Of a stretch of DNA of 64,000 bases, positions 1-9,031 are shown one piece after another. A program made the position numbers and the translations under genes. The notes under the pieces are model-generated. The model had not been told where the DNA came from. It was given only the letters and a program-made list of their open reading frames with translations, and made no database searches. The stretch is from Limnoperna fortunei (taxonomy: Eukaryota > Mollusca > Bivalvia > Mytilida > Modiolidae): contig OX104119.1 of NCBI GenBank assembly GCA_944474755.1, positions 43,115,927 through 43,179,926 on the forward strand. The letters run 5' to 3'. How positions within the stretch are numbered: the stretch's first letter is position 1; each line of letters begins with the position of its first letter.

Positions 1-131
1 CCTTGATTTTAAACGTTTTGTCCTTGGAGACAAATTTTCTTCTAACCCATTTTGATCAAAATTGTTGTATCCTCTCTGATGAAAATCAAAAACAGATGGG
101 ATAGCATCTTTTTTCAATCTTGCTCTTTCAC
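1..131 (-). CDS. THAP-domain protein gene, exon 2 (runs off the window)
   Basis: Read on the minus strand this exon gives the end of a THAP zinc-finger domain: the family's closing segment (RLK..A.PS.F) is visible as RLKKDAIPSVFDF, followed by a polar region with a basic RTKRLKSR patch. The acceptor is 'tttaatattttag' at 132-144. The exon starts in phase 1, exactly what the donor at 1595-1600 requires, so it joins the exon carrying the Cys and His ligands at 1601-1647 and 9347-9505. THAP proteins bind DNA through a C2CH zinc module; many are host transcription factors and others are P-element-type transposases, and this fragment cannot tell which. The exon continues beyond base 1. No other exon of this gene is in the window. 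Confidence 0.72.
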
Positions 132-1600
132 CTAAAATATTAAATTTTAGATAAATATTATTTATACCATATTCATCATCACAAGTTTGGGTTTCGGTGT
201 CCACATTTTGTACCCCATCATATCGAATACTACAAGACTAAAATCATAATGGCAATATATTGCAGACTTGATAAAAAGGTGAAATCTGGATTCCGATATT
301 ATATATCCTATCTTTATTTTCTCATGCACCTCTTTACAGAGGTATAGAAATACAAACATAAATGAATTTACAGTATATCAAAAACAATGTACATTTAGAA
401 AAATACAACATATTTTTAAACAATATAATAGGGAAAATATATGATTAACCTGGAGGACACAACCTCTTTATTACAATTCTAATAAATTTACACAGTTCAC
501 TTAATACTGTTACAGATTCTGATGACAACAGATCATTGTATTTCAAGATATTAGGATGGTTTCTGTATTTTGATGCAATATACAACTTCCTTTCATTAGT
601 GAAACTGGAGCATTCAAACAGATAATGAAATTCGTCCCCTATTTCCCTTCCCGAGCATAAAGGACAAAGTCTATCTTCCCTGTTTATTGTCCTCTTATAT
701 ATGTATACATATATCTGGCGGAGGCTCAGGGCAATCTCCTCCATTTACCACCAGGAAAGAAATACCTGTATCACTTTGTACACTGTTTGATTTTTTATTA
801 ATATTAAGAAAAAAATATTGAAACAACCAAATAAGAATGAAATTATACAACAATAAATAATCAATAAGAAACTAAATAAAACTTCATGCAGTATCTAGGT
901 GTACTTTATTGTGCTACAGATATTTGTCAATGAATGCCCTGGGTGGGAATCGAACCCACATACCAGAAAATGCAGAAAATGAGGCCAATTATATATATGT
1001 ATATACTTTATGACTCTATTGACACATCAAGAAACCAAACCCCAATACTGTCTTAAATGTACATTTGGAATGATTTATGAGTTATTAATATGTGTTGTAT
1101 TTAACAGTTTTGATGTTTTGTCCAGTGCATTTAATACTGCAGTAACATCAATAATAAGCATGTATCCCTATAGTACATTTTAGGTTGCATTTTCATCTTA
1201 TTTATATCTGCATTAAGGATATGTTGTAAAAATGCAAGTATGTACAGACCTGTTAACAGAAAAGAACAGAAAATATTATTACAAAAATATGGAATGTAAA
1301 ATAAGTTTTTTTACATTAAGAAATTAAAAATAATGAAAACATAAATATTATTAAATAAAAATACACACATGTAAACATGTGTACTCACATAATGCATATT
1401 CATGAATGGATTGTTAAATAAATACTTTTTTCATTTGCATTCAGTTATTGCAGAACTAAACATAATATTTGCCATGTGAACATTTTGATGCAGATTAGGT
1501 TGTTTTTGACATACTTCCCCATTTCCATTCTCTGTTTTTAATGACTAATATCTTGACATTAATCATACATATAAGTATGGTTCAATTTTGTCTTACATAC
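132..1600 (-). other. Intron 1 of the THAP-domain gene
   Basis: Donor 'gtatgt' (minus strand, 1595-1600) and acceptor ending at 132. It holds a LINE fragment at 445-744 and otherwise AT-rich sequence with no coding signal that I recognise. Near 932-957 the minus strand reads like a tRNA T-arm (B-box type 'GGTTCGATTCC'), too isolated to call an RNA gene. Confidence 0.6.
445..744 (-). pseudogene. 3'-end fragment of a non-LTR retrotransposon ORF (zf-RVT type)
   Basis: The translation has the C-terminal zinc motif seen after the reverse transcriptase in many animal LINEs: LCPLC, then about 13 residues to the DEFHYLFEC block, then a hydrophobic tail. There is no reverse transcriptase core, and a stop codon (taa) lies directly before the first Met, so this is a 5'-truncated relic about 100 codons long. 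It lies in the same orientation as the THAP gene, inside its first intron. The family is known only by this pattern; clade assignment (RTE, CR1 or other) is not possible here. Confidence 0.55.
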
Positions 1601-1647
1601 CTAGAACTCCAGGAACTCTGTAGTCAGTGTGAAGAAAATGCAGGTGA
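1601..1647 (-). CDS. THAP-domain gene, exon 1, 3' part (downstream of the retrotransposon)
   Basis: This 47-base piece ends at a good donor (CTAG|gtatgt). Its reading continues the THAP motif broken off at 9347: the upstream piece ends in VVCH and this piece starts in the same frame with CAC CTG CAT TTT, so the pair yields a C-x2-H-F zinc-ligand ending typical of THAP domains. Bases 1644-1647 (GTGA) are the target duplication of the Gypsy insertion. As it stands the gene on this haplotype cannot encode a normal THAP domain unless the whole 7.7 kb insert is spliced out. Confidence 0.7.
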
Positions 1648-1943
1648 TGTTGTGTTAGCCAAGTATTAATAACAATGACACCAAATGTCAACTCGAGAGT
1701 GACTCTAAACAATAAACACTCACCAACAACAGGTAAATCGCTAATATCCAACAGATATCGTCGTCACTCGTCTGCTCACTTCACACCCGCCAAATCGATA
1801 CCCTTTTCCACTCGTCTACACACAGTGTCACACACAACGGTATCCTTATTCCGGGATCCAGTCCACCTTGGTACATCCAATAACCAACGTATAGAATATA
1901 CTAGCGTAACGGTACTAGTAACTACGTGTGTACACACACCACA
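1648..1943 (-). repeat. 3' LTR of the Gypsy element
   Basis: It is 296 bp, begins TGTTGTG and ends ACCACA on the plus strand, and matches 9051-9346 except for four substitutions. On the element's own strand it starts TGTGGTGTG directly after the polypurine tract. Confidence 0.95.
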
Positions 1944-1952
1944 CTCCCCCCT
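1944..1952 (-). promoter_or_regulatory. Polypurine tract of the Gypsy element
   Basis: The minus strand reads AGGGGGGAG directly against the 3' LTR. This is the expected place and composition for the RNase H-resistant primer of plus-strand DNA synthesis. Confidence 0.85.
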
Positions 1953-2239
1953 GTTTCGAAAAAGAGGAGTTATATCTCAAATGATCTTACAGTGTACATC
2001 TCCATGAAAGTGTCCATAAATCATGAAGAAAATCACATAGAATCAAGTCGTAAATTTCACAGTATCATAATATACAGATAACGTACATAAATTGTTCTTT
2101 ACACTGCTCCGGTGTTCGAAAAGTTCCAATAATCAAAATTTACAACGATTTGTAATAAACATAATGAACCTATCTCCTGTAGGTTACTACAGTCATGATA
2201 CAATATTTGTACACTATACACTTTAGGCATATAACGAAC

Positions 2240-2980
2240 TTACTTGGAATCTGATGATACTTGACATGGGGGACATTTATACTTCCCACATCTTCGTGCT
2301 TGTGCCGGGGTCATATTGATACAAGCTCCGTGGTACCACTCCTCACAGTAGTCGCACCTTATCATAAAGGATCCATCGTCAGGCCCTCTACAGAGACAGT
2401 ACAACTGTCCGTCTTCTGACAGTAATGATTCGTCATCTGTCTCCATCAATCGCGTCTTAAATCTGACCAACCACTGCGGTATATCCCTTGAAGTACAAAG
2501 CTTCAACCTGTCGTGATTCATCACGTGTATGCCTGTATCAGTTTTTACCTTATAAAGGTAAGCAGTCAATTTTTTACAAATGACCCCAGGACCCTTCCAT
2601 GGTGGGTCTAGCTTTTTGGTCCTTCCTTTGACTTGGGCCGTGTCCAACACGTAGACAAAATCCCCCTTCTTGTAAGTCTTCTCCAGAACCCTTACATCAT
2701 AATCTCTTTTCATGGACTTTTGGGCAGATTTCAATGTTTCCCTGGCAGATTCGTGAGCGATGCGTATTGCGTCCTGAAGGCGTACAACATATTCATCGCT
2801 TGGCTCTGCATCCGTGGAGCTTGGTTGTCCGTATAACAAATCAGCTGGGTTATTCACCTCTCTGCCTAGCATAAGTGTATTGGGTGTGTAGCCAGTACTG
2901 CGGTTTACGGAAGAACGTATTGCTCCCGCCAGTTGTGCTAGGTGTTCGTCCCAATTGTCTTGTTGCTTTGAGACATAGCA
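2240..2980 (-). CDS. Gypsy pol, integrase C-terminal region with PHD finger
   Basis: This continues the integrase frame after an in-frame TGA at 2981-2983. The first part completes the integrase core. A KKGDFVYV segment followed by PPWKGPGV about 20 residues later resembles the GPY/F module of Gypsy integrases. The last 60 residues form a PHD finger: CLC, about 13 residues, CDYC, then EEWYHGAC and CPPC, giving the full C4-H-C3 ligand set. Many Gypsy elements end with a chromodomain here instead. PHD fingers commonly read histone H3 tails, so a role in choosing integration sites is a reasonable guess but is not shown. It ends 296 bases before the 3' LTR. Confidence 0.85.
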   Translation of the reverse strand, partial: CYVSKQQDNWDEHLAQLAGAIRSSVNRSTGYTPNTLMLGREVNNPADLLYGQPSSTDAEPSDEYVVRLQDAIRIAHESARETLKSAQKSMKRDYDVRVLEKTYKKGDFVYVLDTAQVKGRTKKLDPPWKGPGVICKKLTAYLYKVKTDTGIHVMNHDRLKLCTSRDIPQWLVRFKTRLMETDDESLLSEDGQLYCLCRGPDDGSFMIRCDYCEEWYHGACINMTPAQARRCGKYKCPPCQVSSDSK

Positions 2981-4753
2981 TCATACACAGTCCATTATGG
3001 TTCTGTTGAAACGTTCCACCTGACCGTTTGCAGACGGTCTATATGGTGTTGTCCGAGCTCTGTGTATCTGTAAAATCTCACATACAGCCGTGAACAATTT
3101 ACTCTGAAAATTGCTACCTTGGTCGGTAAAAATTTGAAAAGGAAAACCAAAACGAGAGAAAAACTCGTTAATAGCTGCTCGAGCAGTCACTTCCGCTGTT
3201 TGTGTAGGCAACGGAATACATTCCACCCATTTCGTAAATTGATCGACCATTACTAGAATATAAGAGTTCCCAAATTTTGACTCGGGTAATGGACCTAAGA
3301 AATCTAGGTGAATCCTTTCCATGGGAGCTCCTGCGACGTATTGTGTCATAGGGCACCTTGCTTTCCTCGTTGGTTTCTTGTGTACATTACAAACAGTACA
3401 TGTTTTTACGAAATCCGTGATCTCCTTTGTCATACCAAACCAATGATACTTATCTTTTATTCTGAGAATCGTTCTGGTTATACCTTGGTGACCTGCCACA
3501 GGTATTTCGTGATTAAGAATCATCACTTCTCTAATCAAGTCCCTAGGAACTACTAAACGAGTTACATCCGTGCTTTTGTGATGGTTTCTCAATACACCGT
3601 CTTTATCAAGGAAAAACAATTCCTTATTAATAAAGTACTTTTTAGCACGTGGACTGCACCTAAACAATGTGGCCTCTGATGGTTCCTCATTTGTGGTAAG
3701 CCACATTAGTATTAATTCTAAATCAGGGTCCTTGGACTGAAAGTTCCTTAGTTGCTCTGCGGTATACGATGTTGCTTCTAAAACTGTCGCTACAGTATGT
3801 TCAGTTTGGGAGTCACTGATCATACAATTCACAGAAATTTCTTTCATTGTACAAACTATGTCGATTGAACTGACATGCGGTTCCGGAGGTATAACTAACT
3901 CATCCTGTTTTTTAATATGTTGCACTACGTGGAACTCCACGTTATTTTGGAACTCAATTCCTGACGGTGGTTTATTATCTAGCATTCTTGTTTCATACTC
4001 CACGTTACTCGACTCCTCTTTGCTCAAATACTGCTCTCGATCGCTGTTAAGTGTCAGAACCTCCCTGGTAGGCTCCGGTACCAATGGAATTATATCATCA
4101 ACTTCCTCTCGGAATCCCAACCAATTTTGATGGGCACGAGTGCAATAGTTACAAGCACCGCAAGGAAGATAATTTTGCAACATGTGTCCTACTTCTCGCC
4201 GATACTTTGAACATCTGTCCTGTGTTAACCTGGATAGGGCATCAGCATTAATGTGCTGTTTCCCTGGTCTGTGCTGCACAACCATGTTGTACTGGCTCAG
4301 CTCCTCGAGCCAACGTGCTAGCTGCCCTTGCGGTTCTTTAAAGTTTAGCAGCCAGATTAGACTACTATGATCAGTCCGCACAGTGAACTTCCGCCCCAAC
4401 AAATAATGGCGGTAGTGTCTTGTAAACCTTACAACTGCCAGCAACTCTTTCCTAGTGGTGCAATAATTAACCTGCTCCCTAGTCAACGAAAAACTGGAAT
4501 AGGCAACCGTACGTTCTACTCCATTTTGTACCTGTATTAATTCCGCTCCTATTGCACAATTAGACGCATCCGTATCAAGTATAAACGGATCTGATGCATT
4601 CGGTAGGGCCAGTACTGGTGTTGTAACCAACGCTTCCTTGAGCTTCTGAAACGCAGTATCTTCAGATTCCTCCCATTTGAACGGTTTCTTACCAGTGATT
4701 TGGTGAAGAGGATAGGCAATATCGGATTGATTGATTGATTGATTGGTTGTTGT
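2981..4753 (-). CDS. Gypsy pol, RNase H and integrase core
   Basis: RNase H comes first, with its Asp in DTDAS, Glu in RKELLAVV and Asp in RTDHSSL. A long linker leads to the integrase zinc domain (H..H, then CTVC) and the DDE core: Asp in HLDFLG, Asp in FTDQGSNF, Glu in NGQVERFNR. The frame is the same as RT upstream and the PHD-bearing piece downstream. It is open from just after the TAA created by the small insertion at 4714-4783; the first Met is at 4630. It ends at a TGA (2981-2983). Both enzymes are needed to finish reverse transcription and to insert the cDNA. Confidence 0.9.
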   Translation of the reverse strand, partial: TTTNQSINQSDIAYPLHQITGKKPFKWEESEDTAFQKLKEALVTTPVLALPNASDPFILDTDASNCAIGAELIQVQNGVERTVAYSSFSLTREQVNYCTTRKELLAVVRFTRHYRHYLLGRKFTVRTDHSSLIWLLNFKEPQGQLARWLEELSQYNMVVQHRPGKQHINADALSRLTQDRCSKYRREVGHMLQNYLPCGACNYCTRAHQNWLGFREEVDDIIPLVPEPTREVLTLNSDREQYLSKEESSNVEYETRMLDNKPPSGIEFQNNVEFHVVQHIKKQDELVIPPEPHVSSIDIVCTMKEISVNCMISDSQTEHTVATVLEATSYTAEQLRNFQSKDPDLELILMWLTTNEEPSEATLFRCSPRAKKYFINKELFFLDKDGVLRNHHKSTDVTRLVVPRDLIREVMILNHEIPVAGHQGITRTILRIKDKYHWFGMTKEITDFVKTCTVCNVHKKPTRKARCPMTQYVAGAPMERIHLDFLGPLPESKFGNSYILVMVDQFTKWVECIPLPTQTAEVTARAAINEFFSRFGFPFQIFTDQGSNFQSKLFTAVCEILQIHRARTTPYRPSANGQVERFNRTIMDCV

Positions 4754-4783
4754 TTAACGTCCAGCAAGCAAGGCAATATCGGA
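4714..4783 (-). repeat. Ultra-short retroposon insertion inside pol, with 12-13 bp target duplication
   Basis: The sequence AGGCAATATCGG occurs at 4714-4725 and again at 4771-4782. Between the copies lie 44-45 bases that on the minus strand read GCTTGCTGGACGTTAAAC followed by a (CAAT)n tail. That matches the 3' end of the dispersed repeats in this window with TTAACG and GATT-type tails (for example 30762-30905). A long target duplication plus a simple-repeat tail is the mark of target-primed reverse transcription. Net gain is 57 bases, so the pol frame is kept but a TAA (4754-4756) is introduced. Confidence 0.8.
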
Positions 4784-5659
4784 AAAGTGGTGGATAAAAT
4801 TCCGGTGATAATTGGCAAATCCCAGGAATTGCTCGACCTCGCGAGTTGTCTTGGGTGTTGGCCATTTTTGCACTACCTCTACATATTCGTCTCCTATTGC
4901 CATTCCATCCTGGCTTACCTTTCTTCCCAAGAATTCCACCTCTCGTTTTAAAAGGTCACACTTGGGTGGTTTCAGCTTCAGACCATGTTGGCGAAACCTT
5001 TCAAAAACAGCTCTCAGATTGTTCAAGTGATCCTCGAACGATTTCCCCATTACCAGAATATCGTCGAGAAATGCCAAGACAATATTCCATGTCAATCCTC
5101 GTAATACTAGATTCATCACACGGGCATAAGTTCCCGGTGCATTACAGAGACCGAAGCTCATACGGACAAACTGAAATAGGCCGTATTTTGTAATAAAGGC
5201 AGTCTTTGGTCTATCTGACTCCTTAACCTTGACCTGATAATAGGCGCTATTTGCATCTAGTTTGGAATACCATCGGTTGCCAGCTAACGTGTCAAGACAC
5301 TCGTCGATCAAAGGTAGTGGGTATACATCTTTTCTGGTGACGGAGTTCAACTTCCGGTAATCGATACACCAACGAATAGAACCGTCACGTTTTCTGACTA
5401 AAACTGGTGCTGAAGCCCACTCAGAATTTGAGGCTTCTATGATGTTTGCTTTCACTAATTTTTCCAGATGACCTTTTTCCTCATTGGCAAAGCATGTGGG
5501 AACACGTCTCATGCGTTGCTTTATCGGTCTTGCGTCACCAGTATCAATTTCGTGTTCTATGTCAGAAAAAGTACCAAGATCAAATTCATCTCTAGCAAAA
5601 ACATCCGAAAATTCTTTCAATAGGTTATGTAGTTGAACTTTCTGATCTTCAGACAACAT
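4754..5659 (-). CDS. Gypsy pol, reverse transcriptase
   Basis: The segment carries the RT palm motifs: RWCIDYRKLN, KLDANSAYYQV, the SFGLCNAPGTYARVM block and the active-site motif AFLDDILV (FLDD, a common Gypsy variant). It then enters the RT connection region (VEQFLGFANYHRNFI). It is in frame with the protease region upstream, which is open up to a TGA at 5798-5800, and it ends at the TAA brought in by the small insertion at 4714-4783. The stretch 5660-5797 is also open in this frame, so the listed Met is only the first after the break. Confidence 0.92.
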   Translation of the reverse strand: MLSEDQKVQLHNLLKEFSDVFARDEFDLGTFSDIEHEIDTGDARPIKQRMRRVPTCFANEEKGHLEKLVKANIIEASNSEWASAPVLVRKRDGSIRWCIDYRKLNSVTRKDVYPLPLIDECLDTLAGNRWYSKLDANSAYYQVKVKESDRPKTAFITKYGLFQFVRMSFGLCNAPGTYARVMNLVLRGLTWNIVLAFLDDILVMGKSFEDHLNNLRAVFERFRQHGLKLKPPKCDLLKREVEFLGRKVSQDGMAIGDEYVEVVQKWPTPKTTREVEQFLGFANYHRNFIHHFSDIALLAGR

Positions 5660-5797
5660 GGTGCATGATTTATCGTAAAGCTGTTGTAAATGTTCAGGCA
5701 GTTTTTGGTCGTTGATATTACCAGAAATGGAGGCGACTACGGGTATACACCCGCTGTCTTCAGCATCTATGGGCTGAGCTTCGAATGCTTCGCCGAT

Positions 5798-6649
5798 TCA
5801 TGTACCCTTGGCCAATTTGACCACTTTATCAGTCACATTTACAATACTAATCCAAGGTTCGGTGAACGAGTCATAGTAACCACGAGGTATCAAAAAACAA
5901 GTATCTGATTCTGAGGGCTCAATAACATATTGCGACCAGTTTTGCTTGTCCTGCAAATCACAAATTGTCTGAACTACAGAATTGGGTGGCACCTCAAGTT
6001 TTTCCTGGACTGTCACTTTAGATACCCTCGCCATACTATTCACCGACGGGACAAGACCCGTGTGTCCTAGTGTCATAGGTAACGCCTCACCATGCACGAA
6101 AAAAACAAGTTTTCGACAATCCAAAATAACTCTAGCTTTGACCAGAAAGTCAAGTCCTAACAACATGCTATCATCGATAGGTGCTACGTATATGTCTGTT
6201 ATATAGGTTTTAGTGCCTATATGCAACTCCACTGGACCTACAACAAATGCGTCCATTTTCATGCCACGCCCTGCAGCGTGCATTGTTGTTCTTCGCTTAA
6301 TTGGTGGTCTAACAGGTAAAGACTGAAAAACTGTATCGGAAATAATGTTAACTTCAGCCGCCGTATCAACTACTGAAACAACTTCTTGGCCCATTACTTT
6401 TAAAGGCAAACGAAGTAATGACGCAGACCCTAGCTGTCGGATTGTAACGGTTTTTCCCAAATCAGCTTCTGGTTGATCAGGAATTAAATTTACATTGATT
6501 GTATCAGTCATGCTAGGACTCTGTGAGCCAGGATCACGAGAAAAACTCGTCTGTTCAGGTACGTCAAAGTAATGGCTCTCATTCAATAGTGAACTGCTCG
6601 CATTATTCAACGGAATACTCTCCATAATTCCTGATGTTTGAGTTTGCAT
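5798..6649 (-). CDS. Gypsy pol N-terminal part with aspartic protease
   Basis: The reading contains a retropepsin-like core: SVVDTAAEVNIIS (Asp-Thr-Ala active-site triad with hydrophobic flanks) and, about 75 residues on, a hydrophobic MLLGLDFL block. This family cuts Gag and Pol precursors into mature proteins. The frame is -1 relative to gag and is open upstream of the listed Met as far as the slippery site at 6796-6802, so translation probably enters by frameshifting, not at this Met. The last codon before the break is followed by TGA at 5798-5800; the same frame then continues into RT. Confidence 0.88.
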   Translation of the reverse strand: MQTQTSGIMESIPLNNASSSLLNESHYFDVPEQTSFSRDPGSQSPSMTDTINVNLIPDQPEADLGKTVTIRQLGSASLLRLPLKVMGQEVVSVVDTAAEVNIISDTVFQSLPVRPPIKRRTTMHAAGRGMKMDAFVVGPVELHIGTKTYITDIYVAPIDDSMLLGLDFLVKARVILDCRKLVFFVHGEALPMTLGHTGLVPSVNSMARVSKVTVQEKLEVPPNSVVQTICDLQDKQNWSQYVIEPSESDTCFLIPRGYYDSFTEPWISIVNVTDKVVKLAKGT

Positions 6650-6759
6650 ACTTGCTGTTTTTGTGGCTAACCTGGATTGGTTACTGTCAGATTTTTGTAC
6701 CTTACGTAAGGGTGGAGGGACATATTTTTCACTAGATTTTTGGCGACTTTCAATTGGCT

Positions 6760-6802
6760 GGGCCGGAGGTGCGCCTCCTAGTCCGACCCTTTCCTGTTTA
6801 AA
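6760..6802 (-). promoter_or_regulatory. Predicted -1 ribosomal frameshift signal between gag and pol
   Basis: On the minus strand the gag frame reads CCT TTA AAC, which contains the heptamer T TTA AAC in the X XXY YYZ phase used for -1 slippage. Six bases later a stem can form: GGGTC with GGCCC (one G-U pair) enclosing GGAGG-CGCA-CCTCC. The gag stop lies inside the structure at 6778-6780, and the -1 frame runs straight into the protease ORF. Heptamer, spacer, hairpin and frame change all agree; pseudoknot formation was not assessed. Confidence 0.8.
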
Positions 6803-7749
6803 GGATTGGTCCTGTTATCTTTTGGCAAGGTTTCAACCTTGGCAGGGCAGTTACGACTGATATGCCCCCTTTTGTGGCAATTATAGCATTCTGGCCCTTG
6901 GGAATTACCTACCGTGGGATTTCCACGCTGGCCTCTTTGATATGTGCCTCTCCCCTTGTTTTCCTTGAGCTGTTCTGAAAATTGTTTTTTCAGCGTATCA
7001 AGCTCCTCTTTATGTGCAACCTGGAGTGCGTCTATTTTCTGTGTTAATTTGTCTATCATTGATCCAACTAACCCTTCTAACCTTTTATCCATGTCATTTG
7101 ACTTGGGTTCTGACCTAGACATTGCTGCTGCTTTAGCTGTGTACGTCGATTCGTAGTCAATGTCGCTGTTCTCATCATACGGGGCAAGACCCCGAGTTTG
7201 TGCATTTGTACCATAGATTGAGTTGTGAGTATGTTGGTACCATTTAATGTGATCTATTGCCGCCTCTACTGAAACGGGTCTCATGGTCGCTGCGTGCTGA
7301 CCAGCTTGTTTATCTGCACAGCCTTGGCAAATTTTCCATATTGCCTGTGTGTACATGTAATCGTCGGGCAATTCCCTATAGGCTTTACTGGCAATCATAA
7401 GGACTCTGTCTGCCCAGTCTTCTATCTTTTCATGTCGATCTTGCCTTGCGTTCTCAAATTGAATTTTTAAAGTCTCAGGCAAATCTTGATAATTGAATCG
7501 TTTTTCTAATTTATGGATTAGTTCGAAATAATCCATGGATTCGTCTCTGTCTAGCAGATTAGTATAAAAATCGCCTGCTTTACCCTGAAGGCACCAGCAA
7601 AGGTGATCCTTCTTTTCCGTGGAATTCCACGAAAGATTATCTGCATACCTCTCGAACTTAGTGTAAAATGTTCGCCAGCTACCTGTTCCATCATACGACA
7701 AACCTTTCGGCATGTCTATCCGACTTGAATTCTTGCGAGGTGCAGCCAA
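6778..7749 (-). CDS. Gypsy Gag, capsid-like region and CCHC zinc knuckle
   Basis: This is the Gag structural protein, which packages element RNA. The middle part resembles the retrotransposon Gag family (an aromatic-rich helix region with CLQGKAGDFY and LEKRFNYQD). A coiled-coil-prone stretch follows, then a CCHC knuckle CYNCHKRGHISRNC near the C-terminus that would bind RNA. The frame is continuous with 7756-8232 apart from one TGA at 7756-7758, so the Met at 7749 is probably not the true start. It ends at TAG inside the frameshift stem. Confidence 0.88.
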   Translation of the reverse strand: MAAPRKNSSRIDMPKGLSYDGTGSWRTFYTKFERYADNLSWNSTEKKDHLCWCLQGKAGDFYTNLLDRDESMDYFELIHKLEKRFNYQDLPETLKIQFENARQDRHEKIEDWADRVLMIASKAYRELPDDYMYTQAIWKICQGCADKQAGQHAATMRPVSVEAAIDHIKWYQHTHNSIYGTNAQTRGLAPYDENSDIDYESTYTAKAAAMSRSEPKSNDMDKRLEGLVGSMIDKLTQKIDALQVAHKEELDTLKKQFSEQLKENKGRGTYQRGQRGNPTVGNSQGPECYNCHKRGHISRNCPAKVETLPKDNRTNPLNRKGSD

Positions 7750-7755
7750 GTCATT

Positions 7756-8232
7756 TCACCATGGTGTCTGTTGCGGTAAATGCATATTCAAATTGCTTGT
7801 GACTGGATATGGTGTTGAAACAGCCCTTATCGCTCTATAACGGTTTGGTGTTGTATGCATTGGTAGAACTGGATTTTGCAGTCTACCCAGTTTTTGTGCA
7901 TTGCAATCTTTCATTGGCTCTCTAGATCTGGGGGTTGCCTTGCGCCTTGGTGCAGGCACTGGTCTCCTCCTTGCAGTATCAGAGTATTGGCTAGGGCGCT
8001 CTGACTGCAGTATAGTATCATATTTCAGACGTGAGTTATCACGTACAACATTTTGAGTTAGTACTTCAACCGTAGGTTTGTGGAACCAGGCACCTTCGGA
8101 TTTGACATGCGCCTCCGCAGGATAATTCTCTTGTTTGCAGTACTGGTGGTCACCCAACTCACGAGTGTAATCAGATGGCTTGCGTAACTCTAACTGTTCT
8201 AAGTTTTCATCAATACACTCTTCAGGCTCCAA
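7756..8232 (-). CDS. Gypsy Gag N-terminal linker segment
   Basis: Open frame that continues directly into Gag past one TGA (7756-7758). It is acidic at the start (EPEECIDENLEQLEL) and then Pro/Arg-rich (RRRPVPAPRRKATPRSR) with no recognised fold. The acidic reading extends upstream of the listed Met to about 8290, where it meets the end of the helix-hairpin-helix segment in another frame. A one-base indel near 8290 is therefore inferred, and this piece is taken as the linker between the HhH domain and the capsid region. Confidence 0.65.
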   Translation of the reverse strand: MEPEECIDENLEQLELRKPSDYTRELGDHQYCKQENYPAEAHVKSEGAWFHKPTVEVLTQNVVRDNSRLKYDTILQSERPSQYSDTARRRPVPAPRRKATPRSREPMKDCNAQKLGRLQNPVLPMHTTPNRYRAIRAVSTPYPVTSNLNMHLPQQTPW

Positions 8233-8507
8233 TAAAAACTCGTCAGATAACTCATCGTCATTGTGTCCAATATTCTGAATATTTTCCGATGCGCATACTG
8301 ACCTTCTGTTGGGTCAAATGGTGTGAAGTCTATCATGTCCAGTAATATATCTGTGATACGGAGTCTCGGAATCTCCGTGAGATTTGTCAATGTAATATTG
8401 CCATACTTTTCTCTGAGTAACAATATTTGTTCTGCTAGCCTTTCGCCTACCCCAGGCAATAATCTCAAGTATTCAACTGGGCAGTTGTTTATCTGGATCT
8501 TATTCAT
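8199..8507 (-). CDS. Gypsy Gag N-terminus with ComEA-like helix-hairpin-helix domain
   Basis: The protein starts MNKIQINNCPVEYLRLLPGV and goes on GERLAEQI, a clear helix-hairpin-helix motif (LPGVG hairpin), with a second half PRLRITDIL in the place of the partner hairpin. The layout matches small ComEA-type HhH2 domains, which bind DNA backbones without sequence preference. The Met at 8507 is the first in frame after the 5' leader and is the likely Gag start. The last ~30 residues of this reading (after about 8290) look like an out-of-frame shadow, because the neighbouring frame gives a sensible acidic stretch that leads into Gag. Confidence 0.7.
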   Translation of the reverse strand: MNKIQINNCPVEYLRLLPGVGERLAEQILLLREKYGNITLTNLTEIPRLRITDILLDMIDFTPFDPTEGQYAHRKIFRILDTMTMSYLTSFYWSLKSVLMKT

Positions 8508-9031
8508 CCTGAAAAACTCACAATTTCATATGCTAAATATCACGAAAACAATAATAGCAATTACAATCACAAAAATTGTGTGATAAGATCACAGCTGTTT
8601 CACAAATAGCTCATGTGGCAATATAAACTAAGTGCAATATTCGTGTGTTTTACACATTCACTTTATGTATATATTCTACAATGCACTCGATGTAAAATAT
8701 CATAAAAACAACCTATCAGCCTTCCTAACTTACAACGATTATGAAGTAACTGAACAAAATGTTACTACAAAATTGTAACATGTAAACACAAGGGTACCTC
8801 TGGTTTATTTTGAATAGACGAAGGCAAATATGTGACCGATAAACAAAACCAATAAAAACGGTAATTTTACTCGAAATTACCAAACACACTGTAGAAATCG
8901 ATCACCAGATCCTATTGTTGTACAACGGCAACAATAATTCAAAACTTTTTACGAAATTTCAACTGAAATTACAAACCACGTGTCTGCCGTGACACTTCGA
9001 AGCCAAAAATGCAGTCTCGGTTCAAAAAGAA

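Noticed and set aside
932..957. Possible tRNA gene or SINE on the minus strand (perfect B-box)
   Set aside because: No A-box, no acceptor stem partner and no dispersed copy seen in the window; only the T-arm-like 25 bases match.
1675..2007. 110-codon plus-strand ORF, echoed at 9009-9350
   Set aside because: It lies within the two LTR copies, antisense to the retrotransposon; identity of the two copies explains both ORFs.
4549..4818. 89-codon minus-strand ORF across the small insertion in pol
   Set aside because: It is out of the pol frame and spans the inserted (CAAT)n tail; the pol frame itself continues on both sides.
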